From Oscillospiraceae bacterium Zagget12 (lineage in GTDB: Bacteria > Bacillota > Clostridia > UBA1381): a stretch of DNA of 64,000 nucleotides. The stretch covers positions 1-64,000 of the forward strand of contig MSHM01000019.1 in assembly GCA_001941225.1 (NCBI GenBank), in the 5' to 3' direction. The first letter of the stretch is position 1. The number at the start of each line of letters is the position of its first letter. The position numbers and the translations under genes were made by a program. The notes under the pieces were generated by a model. The model did not search any database. It saw only the letters and a program-made list of their open reading frames with translations, and was not told where the DNA came from. Shown here in pieces: positions 1-9,361 of this stretch.

Positions 1-2790
1 CTGTCTAATGTTGTAAAAGAGCTTTTTCCGCCATTTGTTATAGATGAAAAAACCGAAACCTCCGAGAATAATAATGAATTATTAATCAAAAAACTATCAC
101 ATAATTCAAAAACAAATTTTATTTTAATCGGAGACGGAGGTTCCGGAAAAACAGTTGCTTTAAGGAGCATATTTAAATATTTTATCGGTGACGGCACTCC
201 CGCCATATATATACCGTTAAACAAAATTATGTTTTCCGAGAGAATAACTATATTATCATATTTAGAAGACGAATTATCGTTGACATGGGATGTCATTAAA
301 CGCTACGGAAGGTGTGAAACAAACAACAGACCGTTACGCATTTTGTTCGACGGCTTAAATGAAACCCAAGGCGATAGGAAAAAAATCCTTTCCGAGATTT
401 GTGATATTATGCGTTGGAGCAATGTACAGGTTATTATTTCTTCAAGAAATGATTTTAGCGAAAGCTTAGCTCAGGATATTTCTTTTAAAAAAATAGAGCT
501 AAAGCCCTTAGAAGAAAATGTAGTCAAGCTTGTTCTTGAAAATGCGGGGATTAATTATAAAGCAAATTCAAAAATTTTGCTGTTATTGTCCAATCCGCTG
601 ATGCTTACCCTCTATATGAATACCGATCCGGCAATAATGGATATGTACAAACCGTTATCCAAATACGAAAACTATTACAAAATAAATATCAGCAAAGAAC
701 CTGCCTCTTCCAGCGAAATTATATGGAATTTTTTACAGAGCCAGCTGTATCGCGCAGACGAAACACCATCGAGCCAATTCGTATATGATACTTTTGTTTT
801 GATAGAATATATCCTCCCTATTATCGCAAATCATATGCTGATTAATAACAAAATTGAAATTTCCAAAGCTCAATTTCTTGAAATATTAACCGATATACCC
901 AACAGAGAGGATTACAAATATTATTACAATAACAGAATTGCGGAAAATATTGAATTTGCTTTAGATGCCGATGAATATGAACTCAAAAAAAACAACATAA
1001 GAAAAACATTATTCAACAAATTATCGCTTATGGTTGAATCGGATGATAGGGAGTGTTATGAATTTTTTCACCAAAGCTTTAGAGACTTTTTTTCAGCTAT
1101 GTTTATTTCCAAAAAACTCGAAATGCTGGCGAATAAAAAAACCACGGACCTTACCGAAATTTCAAAAATACAATATCCGCTTGAAGTATTAAAATATGCC
1201 TCCGATATTAGTATGGAAAACAGGGCAAAGCCCGTATGGAATGACAGCGGTATAGCATATCCCGGAAAAGAGGCATTGCTCGCAGCCTCATCTTTCTCAG
1301 ATGCGGAAAAAGCGTTGAATTTGTGCAGACAATTACGCGGAGAAACGGCGCAAAATATTGTTTTCAACATTTTTAACATTATGTTTATCGGAAGGGATAA
1401 GAATTTATCAAACTGTGACTTCTCCTTTTTGGATTTAAAAAAATGCAATTTAAAAGGAGGTATATATACCGAGTGGTATAACGACGATATATATCCATCC
1501 TCGTTTGAACATTCTTCCATAGATTTGGAATCATTTATAAGCTCCGGTCACACCGCCGCGGTTTCCGCAATTTGCGAAGGAATGAACGGATTGTTTTCCG
1601 CCGATACCGACGGTAGTATCAGGCATTGGAATTATGAAAAAACAGATCCCGATTTAGTGATTGATACACAAGGAAGTGCGATTATCGGATTAAGCTATTC
1701 CGAATCACAAAATAAATTGGCAATTCTAAAACAACATAGTATATATTCATATGATATTATAACCGGCGAATTAATACAAATTGCCAATAGTAAAAATACA
1801 TATCGATATATTAGATATACCGATGATGAACCGGAAATAACTTATGATACGGAGCCTCTTATATGGCTGAGTATAAGCGGAAGAAAAAAATACGATTATT
1901 TGGAAAATGATATACCTTGCGGGTGCTCAATAATAAATTCTTCCCATTCAACTATATTAAGAAGTTATTTATTCGGATCAATACATAAATATGATGTTCA
2001 AACCAACGAACTTTGCGATGAGCTTGACTTATTTAAAACAGCAAACGGCGCGGGAATAACTGATATGCAGTACAGCATTGATGAAACTCGATTTTTGGTT
2101 GGATTTGGCAAATACCTTTTTGAGTTTGACAGTAAATCATTATCGCAAATACATATGCTTGAATTTAAATCCTCGGTAAAATCAGTTTTATATACAAGAG
2201 AAAACAAGATTATTGCAGCTGTCAGCACAAGCATTATGGTTTTAAACAAGGATTTTTCACTGTATAAAGAATTTACCGGAGAATCGCTCCCGAATATCAT
2301 CAAAACACTTGATAACGACGGAGAGTTACATTTTTTAGATACAACCGGAACCATTAAGCATATTTCCGGCGATATGAGAGTTTATCGAACAAGGAAACCA
2401 TGGTTTAAGCCTATGGCTATTGCGTTTGGAGAATTCGGCAACGGTAATAAGCATACAACAATGTTTATGATAACAAACAACAAAAAGCTATCTAAAGATT
2501 CTTCCAAAAAGTGTGTCGGATATGACTTTAACAAGAATTACGTATATGAAATTAATAAGGAATATGAGATTTTTAATCTGTTTTATGAAAATGAGCAATC
2601 CGAATATGAAATTTATAAGCTGGCAAATAAAATTATTGCTATTAACAAAAAAACTTCCGAATCAATTCTGTTTGTGAATTATAAGGGAATTACAATTTAC
2701 GGCTGTAATTTCAAAGATATTTCGGGTAGTTTATCAAGTCCGGACGGGCTCCATTTTCTATTACAGAACGGAGGTATAATCAATGAATAA
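1..2790 (+). CDS. NACHT-type STAND NTPase with C-terminal beta-propeller (5' partial)
   Basis: The frame is open from the first base, so the start lies outside the window; the ORF-track ATG at 229 falls after the P-loop and is internal. A Walker A motif GDGGSGKT is encoded at about 130-153 and a NACHT-style Walker B, ILFDGLNE, near 340-363. A helical region follows, then a C-terminal half rich in beta strands with one recognisable WD40-like repeat (GHTAAVSAICEG ... DGSIRHWN). STAND NTPases are signal switches: the C-terminal sensor detects a ligand and the NTPase oligomerises to activate an N-terminal effector, here unseen. Bacterial NACHT proteins include known anti-phage genes, so a defence role is likely but inferred. 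The stop overlaps the next start by 8 bp, which indicates translational coupling. Confidence 0.75.
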   Translation: MSNVVKELFPPFVIDEKTETSENNNELLIKKLSHNSKTNFILIGDGGSGKTVALRSIFKYFIGDGTPAIYIPLNKIMFSERITILSYLEDELSLTWDVIKRYGRCETNNRPLRILFDGLNETQGDRKKILSEICDIMRWSNVQVIISSRNDFSESLAQDISFKKIELKPLEENVVKLVLENAGINYKANSKILLLLSNPLMLTLYMNTDPAIMDMYKPLSKYENYYKINISKEPASSSEIIWNFLQSQLYRADETPSSQFVYDTFVLIEYILPIIANHMLINNKIEISKAQFLEILTDIPNREDYKYYYNNRIAENIEFALDADEYELKKNNIRKTLFNKLSLMVESDDRECYEFFHQSFRDFFSAMFISKKLEMLANKKTTDLTEISKIQYPLEVLKYASDISMENRAKPVWNDSGIAYPGKEALLAASSFSDAEKALNLCRQLRGETAQNIVFNIFNIMFIGRDKNLSNCDFSFLDLKKCNLKGGIYTEWYNDDIYPSSFEHSSIDLESFISSGHTAAVSAICEGMNGLFSADTDGSIRHWNYEKTDPDLVIDTQGSAIIGLSYSESQNKLAILKQHSIYSYDIITGELIQIANSKNTYRYIRYTDDEPEITYDTEPLIWLSISGRKKYDYLENDIPCGCSIINSSHSTILRSYLFGSIHKYDVQTNELCDELDLFKTANGAGITDMQYSIDETRFLVGFGKYLFEFDSKSLSQIHMLEFKSSVKSVLYTRENKIIAAVSTSIMVLNKDFSLYKEFTGESLPNIIKTLDNDGELHFLDTTGTIKHISGDMRVYRTRKPWFKPMAIAFGEFGNGNKHTTMFMITNNKKLSKDSSKKCVGYDFNKNYVYEINKEYEIFNLFYENEQSEYEIYKLANKIIAINKKTSESILFVNYKGITIYGCNFKDISGSLSSPDGLHFLLQNGGIINE

Positions 2791-4645
2791 TAATATAGAA
2801 ATAAGGTTTTATGATTTCTCAATATGCAAATGTAAGGTTTATGTCAAAGATAAAAATTCAAATATTGAATCCTCCGGTTTTGTAATTGCGGAGGTTAATA
2901 ATTCTATCCTGGTATATAAACCCAATACATACGCTACCGATTACTGGCCGTGGACAGATATATCCTGGAAAGAATTAAAAAATGCAATTACTTACGAATT
3001 CAAAAATAAATTTAAGTCTTTTGGAGAATTAAAAGTAAACTTCCGCAAGGGAGATTCGGATAATAAATTCATAGCAGATGTAGAGTATCCGTTTTTGGAT
3101 ATAAACATAAAGGGCTGTATAATTACGCTCAAGGGAAAGCATCCCTTTGTCTATCTGCCGCCAAACTTCACTTGGCAATACAGTGATGTCTCTTGGATTG
3201 AAGTCAGAAAACATATTGTTGACCTCTTCAATAAAAGACAAAAGTCCTTTTCCTCAAGCGAGCCTCCCGCAAAAAAGGAAGTGCCGGAGAAATCAGAAAA
3301 AACGGACAATGTATTTCAAACAGTTATACATACGGTTGAAAGCAACGGAACAGCATTGTTTGATATAAGTATACCAAAAGCAAATTATGAGCTTAAAAAC
3401 GGTGCAATTTATTATTTGAGCGACGAGAACATTCACGTTAATCTGCCCTCCGACTTTCCCGTTATACCTAAGGAAAATATAACCAGAAAGACGGCTGCTA
3501 AAGAAATTCGTACCAAATATTTGCAGGCAATACAAAATATCGAAGTTTCTACTTACGCCAAGGCAGAACCGCAATTTGAAACAAATTCCAACAAAAACAA
3601 ATACGGTCGAATTAAGAATGCGGACGGAATCCCTTTTGCTTTTGTTCCCAATTCCGAATTAAGACCGGTCGGCGAAATTTCCGACATAAATAAATTTTAT
3701 ATAGCTAAAAATTTATTGAAAGCATTAAGTACCAACAATATTGGTGTTTTTGAAATTGACACACTGTCGCTAATAGAAAAATTCAGGTATCTTACCAGTA
3801 CTATGATTATTGATTTGTTTGCCAGCGGATATATTTCACATGGTTGGCGAAATATTACCCAGGACAAATTAACAAGAATTTTCAAGAGATTATCCGCGCA
3901 TAATTTAGTAAATGTATCTAAGCTGGTTCGTGTCGATGAAACCGAACGAAACAATATCACATCCGAGGCTGTTTATCGCATATTTTCGCTCGGCGAAACC
4001 GGAAATAGATTGTTAAGTGAGCTTAACAGAGCTCATCATTACAATCCTTTCGATGTTTTCCAAAACGGCAATTTTGTCAAATCAATTCTTGCCGCAAACC
4101 AGTGGTTGGTTTATTGGTTGAGCTCATATCCCAACGAAATAAAAGACAATTATGATACGTCAAAGGTAATCCATGCGCTGGGAGCCGAAAAAAGCGGCGC
4201 CAGAATTTATTCGATGGTACGATGCAATAAGACTGCAATCATTGGTGAACCCGTAAGACGTACATATGAGTTTGAGCAGGATTTAAATTCAAATGAAATT
4301 AAAGAAAAACTATGTCGATTGATTAAATTAATTGACTTTGAAGGAGATTTATATTCCAACAGCGGATATAGACCAATTAAATTTAACCTTGACGCTGATT
4401 CTGTAATATGTTATATATGTGAAGATGATGAACATATCAGAGATGTATGGAGCATACTGAAACCGATAGCAGCAGAACATTCAAACAAAAAGATTTGGTT
4501 TACAACAGATGCGCGTTTGTTTAATTATTCCTATGAAAACAACCGTTTTCTTACTTTTAACCAAAATGACGAAATTAATTTTGTTGATTTGCAAGCGGAA
4601 ATGCAGCTGGGCAAGGAACGCGCATATGACTCTGACCTGCAATAA
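2783..4645 (+). CDS. Partner of the NACHT protein: three repeated small domains plus winged-helix-like region
   Basis: The protein has 620 residues and no family I can name with confidence. The start is set by GGAGG at about 2769 and an ATG overlapping the NACHT stop. Residues about 10-255 hold three related modules, each with beta strands, a short hydrophobic-Pro element (VYLPPNF, HVNLPSDF) and an amphipathic helix; this order resembles SpoVG, though that is my inference. Residues about 295-410 (FRYLTSTMIIDLF ... LTRIFKRLSAHNLV) look like a winged helix of the replication-relaxation type. The C-terminal ~150 residues alternate strand and helix (ICYICEDDE, KKIWFTTD) and could be a Rossmann-like or nuclease-like fold. 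Tight coupling to the NACHT gene suggests a shared function. Confidence 0.6.
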   Translation: MNNNIEIRFYDFSICKCKVYVKDKNSNIESSGFVIAEVNNSILVYKPNTYATDYWPWTDISWKELKNAITYEFKNKFKSFGELKVNFRKGDSDNKFIADVEYPFLDINIKGCIITLKGKHPFVYLPPNFTWQYSDVSWIEVRKHIVDLFNKRQKSFSSSEPPAKKEVPEKSEKTDNVFQTVIHTVESNGTALFDISIPKANYELKNGAIYYLSDENIHVNLPSDFPVIPKENITRKTAAKEIRTKYLQAIQNIEVSTYAKAEPQFETNSNKNKYGRIKNADGIPFAFVPNSELRPVGEISDINKFYIAKNLLKALSTNNIGVFEIDTLSLIEKFRYLTSTMIIDLFASGYISHGWRNITQDKLTRIFKRLSAHNLVNVSKLVRVDETERNNITSEAVYRIFSLGETGNRLLSELNRAHHYNPFDVFQNGNFVKSILAANQWLVYWLSSYPNEIKDNYDTSKVIHALGAEKSGARIYSMVRCNKTAIIGEPVRRTYEFEQDLNSNEIKEKLCRLIKLIDFEGDLYSNSGYRPIKFNLDADSVICYICEDDEHIRDVWSILKPIAAEHSNKKIWFTTDARLFNYSYENNRFLTFNQNDEINFVDLQAEMQLGKERAYDSDLQ

Positions 4646-4700
4646 GCGTTGAGCCTTTATTCCGGATTACCGAAAGCAAACGCTGCATTTAAATAATTAA

Positions 4701-4738
4701 AAAACACGATTAACCCCAAAAAGTTAATCGTGTTTTTT
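4701..4738. terminator. Bidirectional rho-independent terminator
   Basis: Inverted repeat AAAACACGATTAAC / GTTAATCGTGTTTT around an 8-nt loop. It carries T residues on the + side and A residues before it, so it can end both the NACHT module and the convergent rubrerythrin operon. Confidence 0.8.
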
Positions 4739-4799
4739 CGTGAATAAGCTATACAAACGGCTTATAAGAGTATCAGTTTGTATTTAATCGTATCAGCGA

Positions 4800-5354
4800 T
4801 TAGCCGAAATATCTCTTCAGCATACCCTCAAAGCCCTTGCCGTGTCTTGCCTCGTCCTTAGCCATCTCGTGAACGGTATCGTGAATTGCGTCGTAGCCAA
4901 GCTCCTTAGCTCTCTTTGCAAGGTCAAGCTTACCCGCCGTAGCGCCACATTCAGCCTCGGCTCTAAGCTCAAGATTCTTCTTTGTTGACGGCGTTACAAC
5001 CTCGCCCAAAAGCTCCGCGAATTTCGCGGCGTGCTCAGCCTCCTCAAGCGCAGCCTGAAGATAGAACGCGCCTATTTCGGGATAACCCTCGCGAATAGCC
5101 TGTCTGCTCATCGCGATATACATACCGACCTCGGTACATTCGCCCTCAAAGTTAGCCTTAAGACCCTCATAAACATCTGCCTCAACCTGATCCTTAGCGC
5201 CCACGCCGATTACGTGCTCACATACGAAGTTAAGAGCCGCGCCCTCCTCCATAACCGTGAACTTTGAACCGGGAACACCGCACTGCGGACATTTTTCCGG
5301 CGGCTCGTTACCCTCGTGAACATAACCGCATACAGGACATACATACTTTTTCAT
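4800..5354 (-). CDS. rbr: Reverse rubrerythrin
   Basis: The protein has 184 residues. An N-terminal rubredoxin-like domain ([10 protein letters not shown] ... CPQCG) precedes a ferritin-like diiron domain with Glu/His motifs ([18 protein letters not shown]). Classical rubrerythrins have the opposite domain order; this 'reverse' form is the clostridial NADH-linked hydrogen peroxide and oxygen scavenger. It lies 29 bp downstream of perR on the same strand with its own AGGAGG site, so the two are very likely one peroxide-responsive operon. In Clostridium, PerR is known to repress reverse rubrerythrin genes. Confidence 0.93.
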   Translation of the reverse strand: MKKYVCPVCGYVHEGNEPPEKCPQCGVPGSKFTVMEEGAALNFVCEHVIGVGAKDQVEADVYEGLKANFEGECTEVGMYIAMSRQAIREGYPEIGAFYLQAALEEAEHAAKFAELLGEVVTPSTKKNLELRAEAECGATAGKLDLAKRAKELGYDAIHDTVHEMAKDEARHGKGFEGMLKRYFG

Positions 5355-5383
5355 AATTTTTTCCTCCTTGAATAATTTAAAAT

Positions 5384-5761
5384 TTAATTTTTTTGGCAGT
5401 CCGAGCAGATACCGTAGAACACAAGCGAATAATCCTCTACCTGCGCGCCGAGCTTTTGTGCCGCCTGCTCTTCGGCGGCGTCCATTCCGTCTATATCAAC
5501 ATCGAGAATTTTGTCGCACCTGCGGCACACAAAATGATGGTGTCGATAAACAAATCCGTCAAAATGCTCCTTGTTTGAAGCCGTTCGGATTCTTATTATA
5601 TCTCCGTTTTCGACAAGAACGGAAAGATTTCTGTAAACTGTTCCGAGACTGATATTCGGGAAATCCTTTCTCAAATTCTCATAAAGCCAGTCGGCGGACG
5701 GGTGAGAGCGCGTACTTCTGATCAGCGTTAAAAGCGCGTCACGCTGTTTTGAATACTTCAT
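5384..5761 (-). CDS. perR: Fur-family peroxide regulator, PerR-like
   Basis: From the preferred start ([11 protein letters not shown]) the protein has 125 residues. That ATG sits 9 nt after AAGGAG; the track's ATG at 5806 lies inside the operator and the ATG at 5770 directly abuts the ribosome site. The winged helix spans about residues 1-75 ([13 protein letters not shown] ... [11 protein letters not shown]) and the metal-binding dimerisation domain follows, with HHHFVCRRC and a C-terminal CSDC, the two CxxC pairs of the structural zinc. PerR uses Fe-catalysed histidine oxidation to sense peroxide. The Fur/Per-type palindrome in its leader indicates autoregulation and control of the downstream rubrerythrin. 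Assignment as PerR rather than Fur rests on the rbr neighbour. Confidence 0.88.
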   Translation of the reverse strand: MKYSKQRDALLTLIRSTRSHPSADWLYENLRKDFPNISLGTVYRNLSVLVENGDIIRIRTASNKEHFDGFVYRHHHFVCRRCDKILDVDIDGMDAAEEQAAQKLGAQVEDYSLVFYGICSDCQKN

Positions 5762-5793
5762 TTTGCTCATCTCCTTAAATCCACTCAAAGCAA

Positions 5794-5808
5794 TAATGAT
5801 AATCATTA
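5794..5808. promoter_or_regulatory. Fur/Per box
   Basis: Perfect 15-bp palindrome TAATGATAATCATTA. It lies between the perR promoter and its start codon, where a bound Fur-family dimer would block transcription. The core matches the classical Fur box AATGATAATCATT; PerR boxes are close relatives. Confidence 0.85.
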
Positions 5809-5824
5809 CTGTTTTTATGATTTA

Positions 5825-5853
5825 ATTATAGCATCTGTCCGCATATTTGTCAA
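5825..5853 (-). promoter_or_regulatory. Sigma-A promoter of perR-rbr
   Basis: On the minus strand: TTGACA, 17-nt spacer, TATAAT, with an extended -10 (TGC before TATAAT). The Fur/Per box lies just downstream of the expected transcription start. Confidence 0.88.
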
Positions 5854-5901
5854 TAGATTTTTTAAAAATTTTTATCTTTTATTTGCAAGGCCGAAAAGAC
5901 A

Positions 5902-5931
5902 GAAAAAGCGTTTACAATGAAACGCTTTTTC
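5902..5931 (-). terminator. Terminator after the GGDEF-EAL gene
   Basis: Perfect stem GAAAAAGCGTTT / AAACGCTTTTTC with a 6-nt loop, about 20 bp beyond the EAL stop codon. The T-rich arm serves as the U-tract. Confidence 0.8.
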
Positions 5932-5951
5932 GCTCGGAAAATCTTCTTTAT

Positions 5952-8052
5952 TTATAGATACTTTTCTTCAAACTTGTCCCACGACATCGGCTTATCAAAC
6001 AGATACCCCTGCACCTCATCGCAGCTTATATCCCTCAAAATATTCATTTCCTCGTCGCTTTCCACGTCCTCGGCGACAATCTTTATATTCTCCTCATGGC
6101 ATATATCAACAATGGACCTCGCAAGATAGCTCGCCTTTCTGTCCGTGCGCATTTTATAAATCATATCGCCGTCAAGCTTGAGAATATCGAATTTTAAATC
6201 CGCAATCAGGTATAAATCCGCGTATTTGGAGCCGAAATTATCAATGGCAATCCTAAAACCGTGCTTTTTCAAATCCTTAAGCACCTCTGCCACGTCGCTT
6301 AGTCCGCCCGTTTCTCTCTCCTCGGTAACCTCTATAACAACCAATTCCTTGGGAACATCGTTGGTATACAGTATATTCATAAGATTTTCGACAAAGCTCT
6401 GCTTAAGCATTGTCCGATGCGACATATTCACGGATATGGGCTTTACCTTTTTGCCCGCCTTATGCCATTCCGAAATATATTCGCAAACGCGCCTAAACAC
6501 ATAAAAATCTATAAGATGAACCGTTTCCATCTGCTCCATTTCCGGAATAAAATCCATAGGAGTGATAATAATTCCGTCGTCGTCAAAGAAACGCACAAGC
6601 GCCTCGCTGCCGCAGAATTTGCCGGTATTTATGTCAAATCTGGGTTGGAACCATATAACAAATCGCTCGTCCCTGATGTATTTTTTTTACTGAATTAGGC
6701 ATTGCGAAAACCATTGCCTTATCATTGCGCGCTCTGTATCTGCCGGGTTCCTTTCTATCCTTGTAAAACGCCTTTTTATCGCTGTACATCTCCTCGTCGG
6801 CTGTTTTTATAATGCTGTCTATGTCCTTGGAATTATCCGAGTAGCGATAACCTATTGCAGAGCTGTATTGCAGGATTTCAAGACGTTTTTTGAGCATTTC
6901 TGTTTTATCCGAAAATTCCTTTTCGTCAATGTCTGCGCACAGAACGACAAATTCATCGCCGCCCACTCTGTACACCTTATCATTGCCGAAGGTTTCCGCG
7001 ACGGCTCCCGCGACGCTCTTAAGCACGGCATCTCCGGCATCATGACCGTATTTGTCGTTGATTTCCTTAAGGCTGTTCAGGTCGGTGTACAGCACGCCTA
7101 TGCTTGTTTTTTCGGTGTCCGCTATTTTATTGGTATCCTCTATGAATTTATTTCTGTTATACATACCCGTAAGCGTGTCGGTATAGCTTATTTCCAATAA
7201 TTTTCTTTCGGTTGTGTCCCTTATAACCACCGACGACACGAAATACGACATAACGGAGAACAGCATTTCACCGCTGATGATTTTTTCCTTCGGAGGATTA
7301 TCCACGCCCATATATCCTATGATTTTACCGTCATTATCCAACGGCGCCGCCATCATACATTTCACATTACGGCGGGACAGCTCCTCATATTCCCTCGGAG
7401 AAATTTCCTTTATCTTTTCAATATCCTCTATCATAACGAGCTTTCCTGTTTTAAATTCGGAAATCCACCTGTCGATAATTTGAGCGTCCATATTTTGCAA
7501 GGTGTCTATTTGGTGCGGAAGTCCCTCTTTGCACCATTCATGAGTATTGCTCATTGTGGTACCGTTGTAATCGAATATATAGACGCGTTCCGCGTCCAAA
7601 AATTTGCCTATCGTTTTAAGCAGAGTATTTATAGCCTTGTGAAACGGCTTTGTCTGATGTGTTTCAAGCACGCAGCCCACAATAAAATTCTCCACGTCAA
7701 GGCGCATCTGCAAATCACTTCGTTCGCGCTCGTTTTCGGTAACGTCAAAAGCTATTTCCAGCTTTGCTTTTCTGCCGTCCCATAAAATCAGCTTATCCCG
7801 CAGCATATACGTCCTGCCGGTGACCGAATCCCTATAGGTCTGCGTATAAATTCTATCCTCAGACAGCTTATCCGCCGGACAGGCGCAGCATATACCGTTC
7901 GGGTTATCAAAAACCTCGCTGCAAAGCTTTCCCTCGCAATCTCCGAAAAGCCTTTTGCCCTCCGCGTTTAAATATAAAATTTCATTTGTCTTAGTATCTG
8001 TCACATACACCATTTCCGACAATGCGTCAAGAATACCGAAAAAATCAATCAT
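5952..8052 (-). pseudogene. PAS-GAF-GGDEF-EAL cyclic-di-GMP protein split by a frameshift at A8
   Basis: Two track ORFs (6634-8052 and 5952-6596) are parts of one gene. The first encodes PAS (residues ~5-100), GAF (~140-270) and GGDEF (~290-440, intact motif RVGGDEFVVL). It then runs into an A8 tract (minus strand; T8 at 6681-6688) and ends in a non-homologous tail. With A7 the frame reads on as VKKYIRDERFVIWFQPRFDI ... GSEALVRF, exactly the start of an EAL domain. The EAL part keeps EAL, KLDGD and QGYLFDKP motifs but has DNFG in place of the metal-binding DDFG. GGDEF makes and EAL degrades cyclic di-GMP. Causes to separate are sequencing error, slippage-regulated expression, or decay. Confidence 0.85.
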
Positions 8053-8087
8053 ATTAATCTCCGTTCCGCCGCGTTAAGCGGCATAGA

Positions 8088-8576
8088 TTACTTTTGCGTT
8101 AAATACAAATCGTCGAGTATTTCCTTGCCCGTCCGCGTTTTGAATATTTTTTTGCGTATGCTTTCCACCGCGTCAAAATCCATACCGTCCTCATCTATAT
8201 TGACCAAAAAATCAGCCTCCACAAGTATCTGATAGTCAATGCCGTCAATATCGGAATACGTGTGATGATGTCCCACAAGATATGAAACACGCTCGATAAT
8301 TTCATCGTCATAACCCAGCGATTTCAGCATTTTCTCCGCTGCGGGAGGTCCCTCAATCTCCTGATAATGTCCGGAGGAGCTGTTGTATTTTTCCTCGCTG
8401 ATTTTTATTCCTATATCGTGCACATATGCCGCCGTTTCAAGTATAAACCGCGTTTTTTCATCAAGACCCTCGGCAAAGCCGATTGCCTCGGCATAGCCGT
8501 GCACCTTGATAAAATGGTTAATTCTCTTTATATCGCCGGCGTAATATTTTATCATTTCCAATGCAAGCGTATTCAT
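8088..8576 (-). CDS. HD-domain phosphohydrolase
   Basis: The start MNTLALEMIKYY follows GGAGG by 7 nt; the track start at 8600 is too early. The protein has 162 residues and shows the HD signature: a first His (RINHFIKVHG), the AAYVHDIGI metal pair, then VGHHHTYSDIDG and VEADFLVN. Such small HD proteins hydrolyse nucleotides or other phosphate esters; the substrate is unknown. It sits 35 bp upstream of the cyclic-di-GMP gene on the same strand, so co-transcription is likely, but a functional link is not shown. Confidence 0.8.
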   Translation of the reverse strand: MNTLALEMIKYYAGDIKRINHFIKVHGYAEAIGFAEGLDEKTRFILETAAYVHDIGIKISEEKYNSSSGHYQEIEGPPAAEKMLKSLGYDDEIIERVSYLVGHHHTYSDIDGIDYQILVEADFLVNIDEDGMDFDAVESIRKKIFKTRTGKEILDDLYLTQK

Positions 8577-8660
8577 AATAGACCTCCGTTTTTGCCGCAT
8601 TGCGGCGGCACCGAATTTAACGCGAATTAACGCGAAAAAGAAAATCGATTTTCCGTGTTA

Positions 8661-9263
8661 TCATTCTTCAAATGGGCGTATCCTGTACGTAACGCCTATT
8701 TTTTCGCAGATTGCCGCACATTCGCGCTCCTCCTCGTCTGTCAGAGTTGTCGATACCGTTGACAAAACTACCTCTTTCACATAATGCTTTACGCTTTCGG
8801 CAAACCTCAGCATCGCGTCAAAGGATTCAATCCCGAACTTACTTTGCGTAAGCTCCAAATACCGCTCTCTGTTCGGAGTATTAAGGCTTACGGACACAAT
8901 ATCGATAAGTCCTTCAAACATCGGCGCGGTGCTTTTGCCGTGAATCAAATCGGCAAGACCGTTCGTGTTGATGCGGATTGTTTTATTATACTTTTCCTTT
9001 ATAAATCGACAGACCTCAAGCACATCGTCAAGTCTTTCGGTCGGTTCGCCGAAACCGCAGAAAACAATTTCCTTGTATTTATCCACGTCAAACTTACCAA
9101 ACTCGTTTTTAACCTCGTCAACGCTCGGCTCTCTTTCAAGCCACAAGCTGCCCGAATGATTCATCTCGTCCCTTGTACGCCTCAGACAGAACGTGCAGGC
9201 GCAAGGACATTTATTCGTCATATTTACATATAAATTATTATTCAATTCGTATAATATTACCAT
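8661..9263 (-). CDS. Radical SAM protein, TatD-associated type
   Basis: The protein has 200 residues from the start MVILYELNNNLYV; 15 upstream in-frame codons were rejected because the family begins here and AAAGG precedes this ATG. The CxxxCxxC cluster motif is in TNKCPCACTFCLRR, and CGFGEPTERLDD is the GGE-like SAM-binding strand. The sequence pattern matches the small radical SAM proteins often found next to tatD in Firmicutes, but no tatD is present here. The substrate is unknown. Confidence 0.82.
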   Translation of the reverse strand: MVILYELNNNLYVNMTNKCPCACTFCLRRTRDEMNHSGSLWLEREPSVDEVKNEFGKFDVDKYKEIVFCGFGEPTERLDDVLEVCRFIKEKYNKTIRINTNGLADLIHGKSTAPMFEGLIDIVSVSLNTPNRERYLELTQSKFGIESFDAMLRFAESVKHYVKEVVLSTVSTTLTDEEERECAAICEKIGVTYRIRPFEE

Positions 9264-9290
9264 TTTTCCGACCTTTCCGATAAATACAGT

Positions 9291-9338
9291 AAGACAGACT
9301 ATTGGCAAAGCCGCGCGGTTTTGTCTACAGTCTGTCTT
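9291..9338. repeat. Inverted repeat between radical SAM and stalk-protein genes
   Basis: Perfect 10-bp arms AAGACAGACT / AGTCTGTCTT with a 28-nt loop that itself contains CCGCGCGG. It may end transcription of the stalk gene, but there is no clear U-tract. Confidence 0.5.
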
Positions 9339-9361
9339 AATTTGCGGGTATTCAAGCAGGC

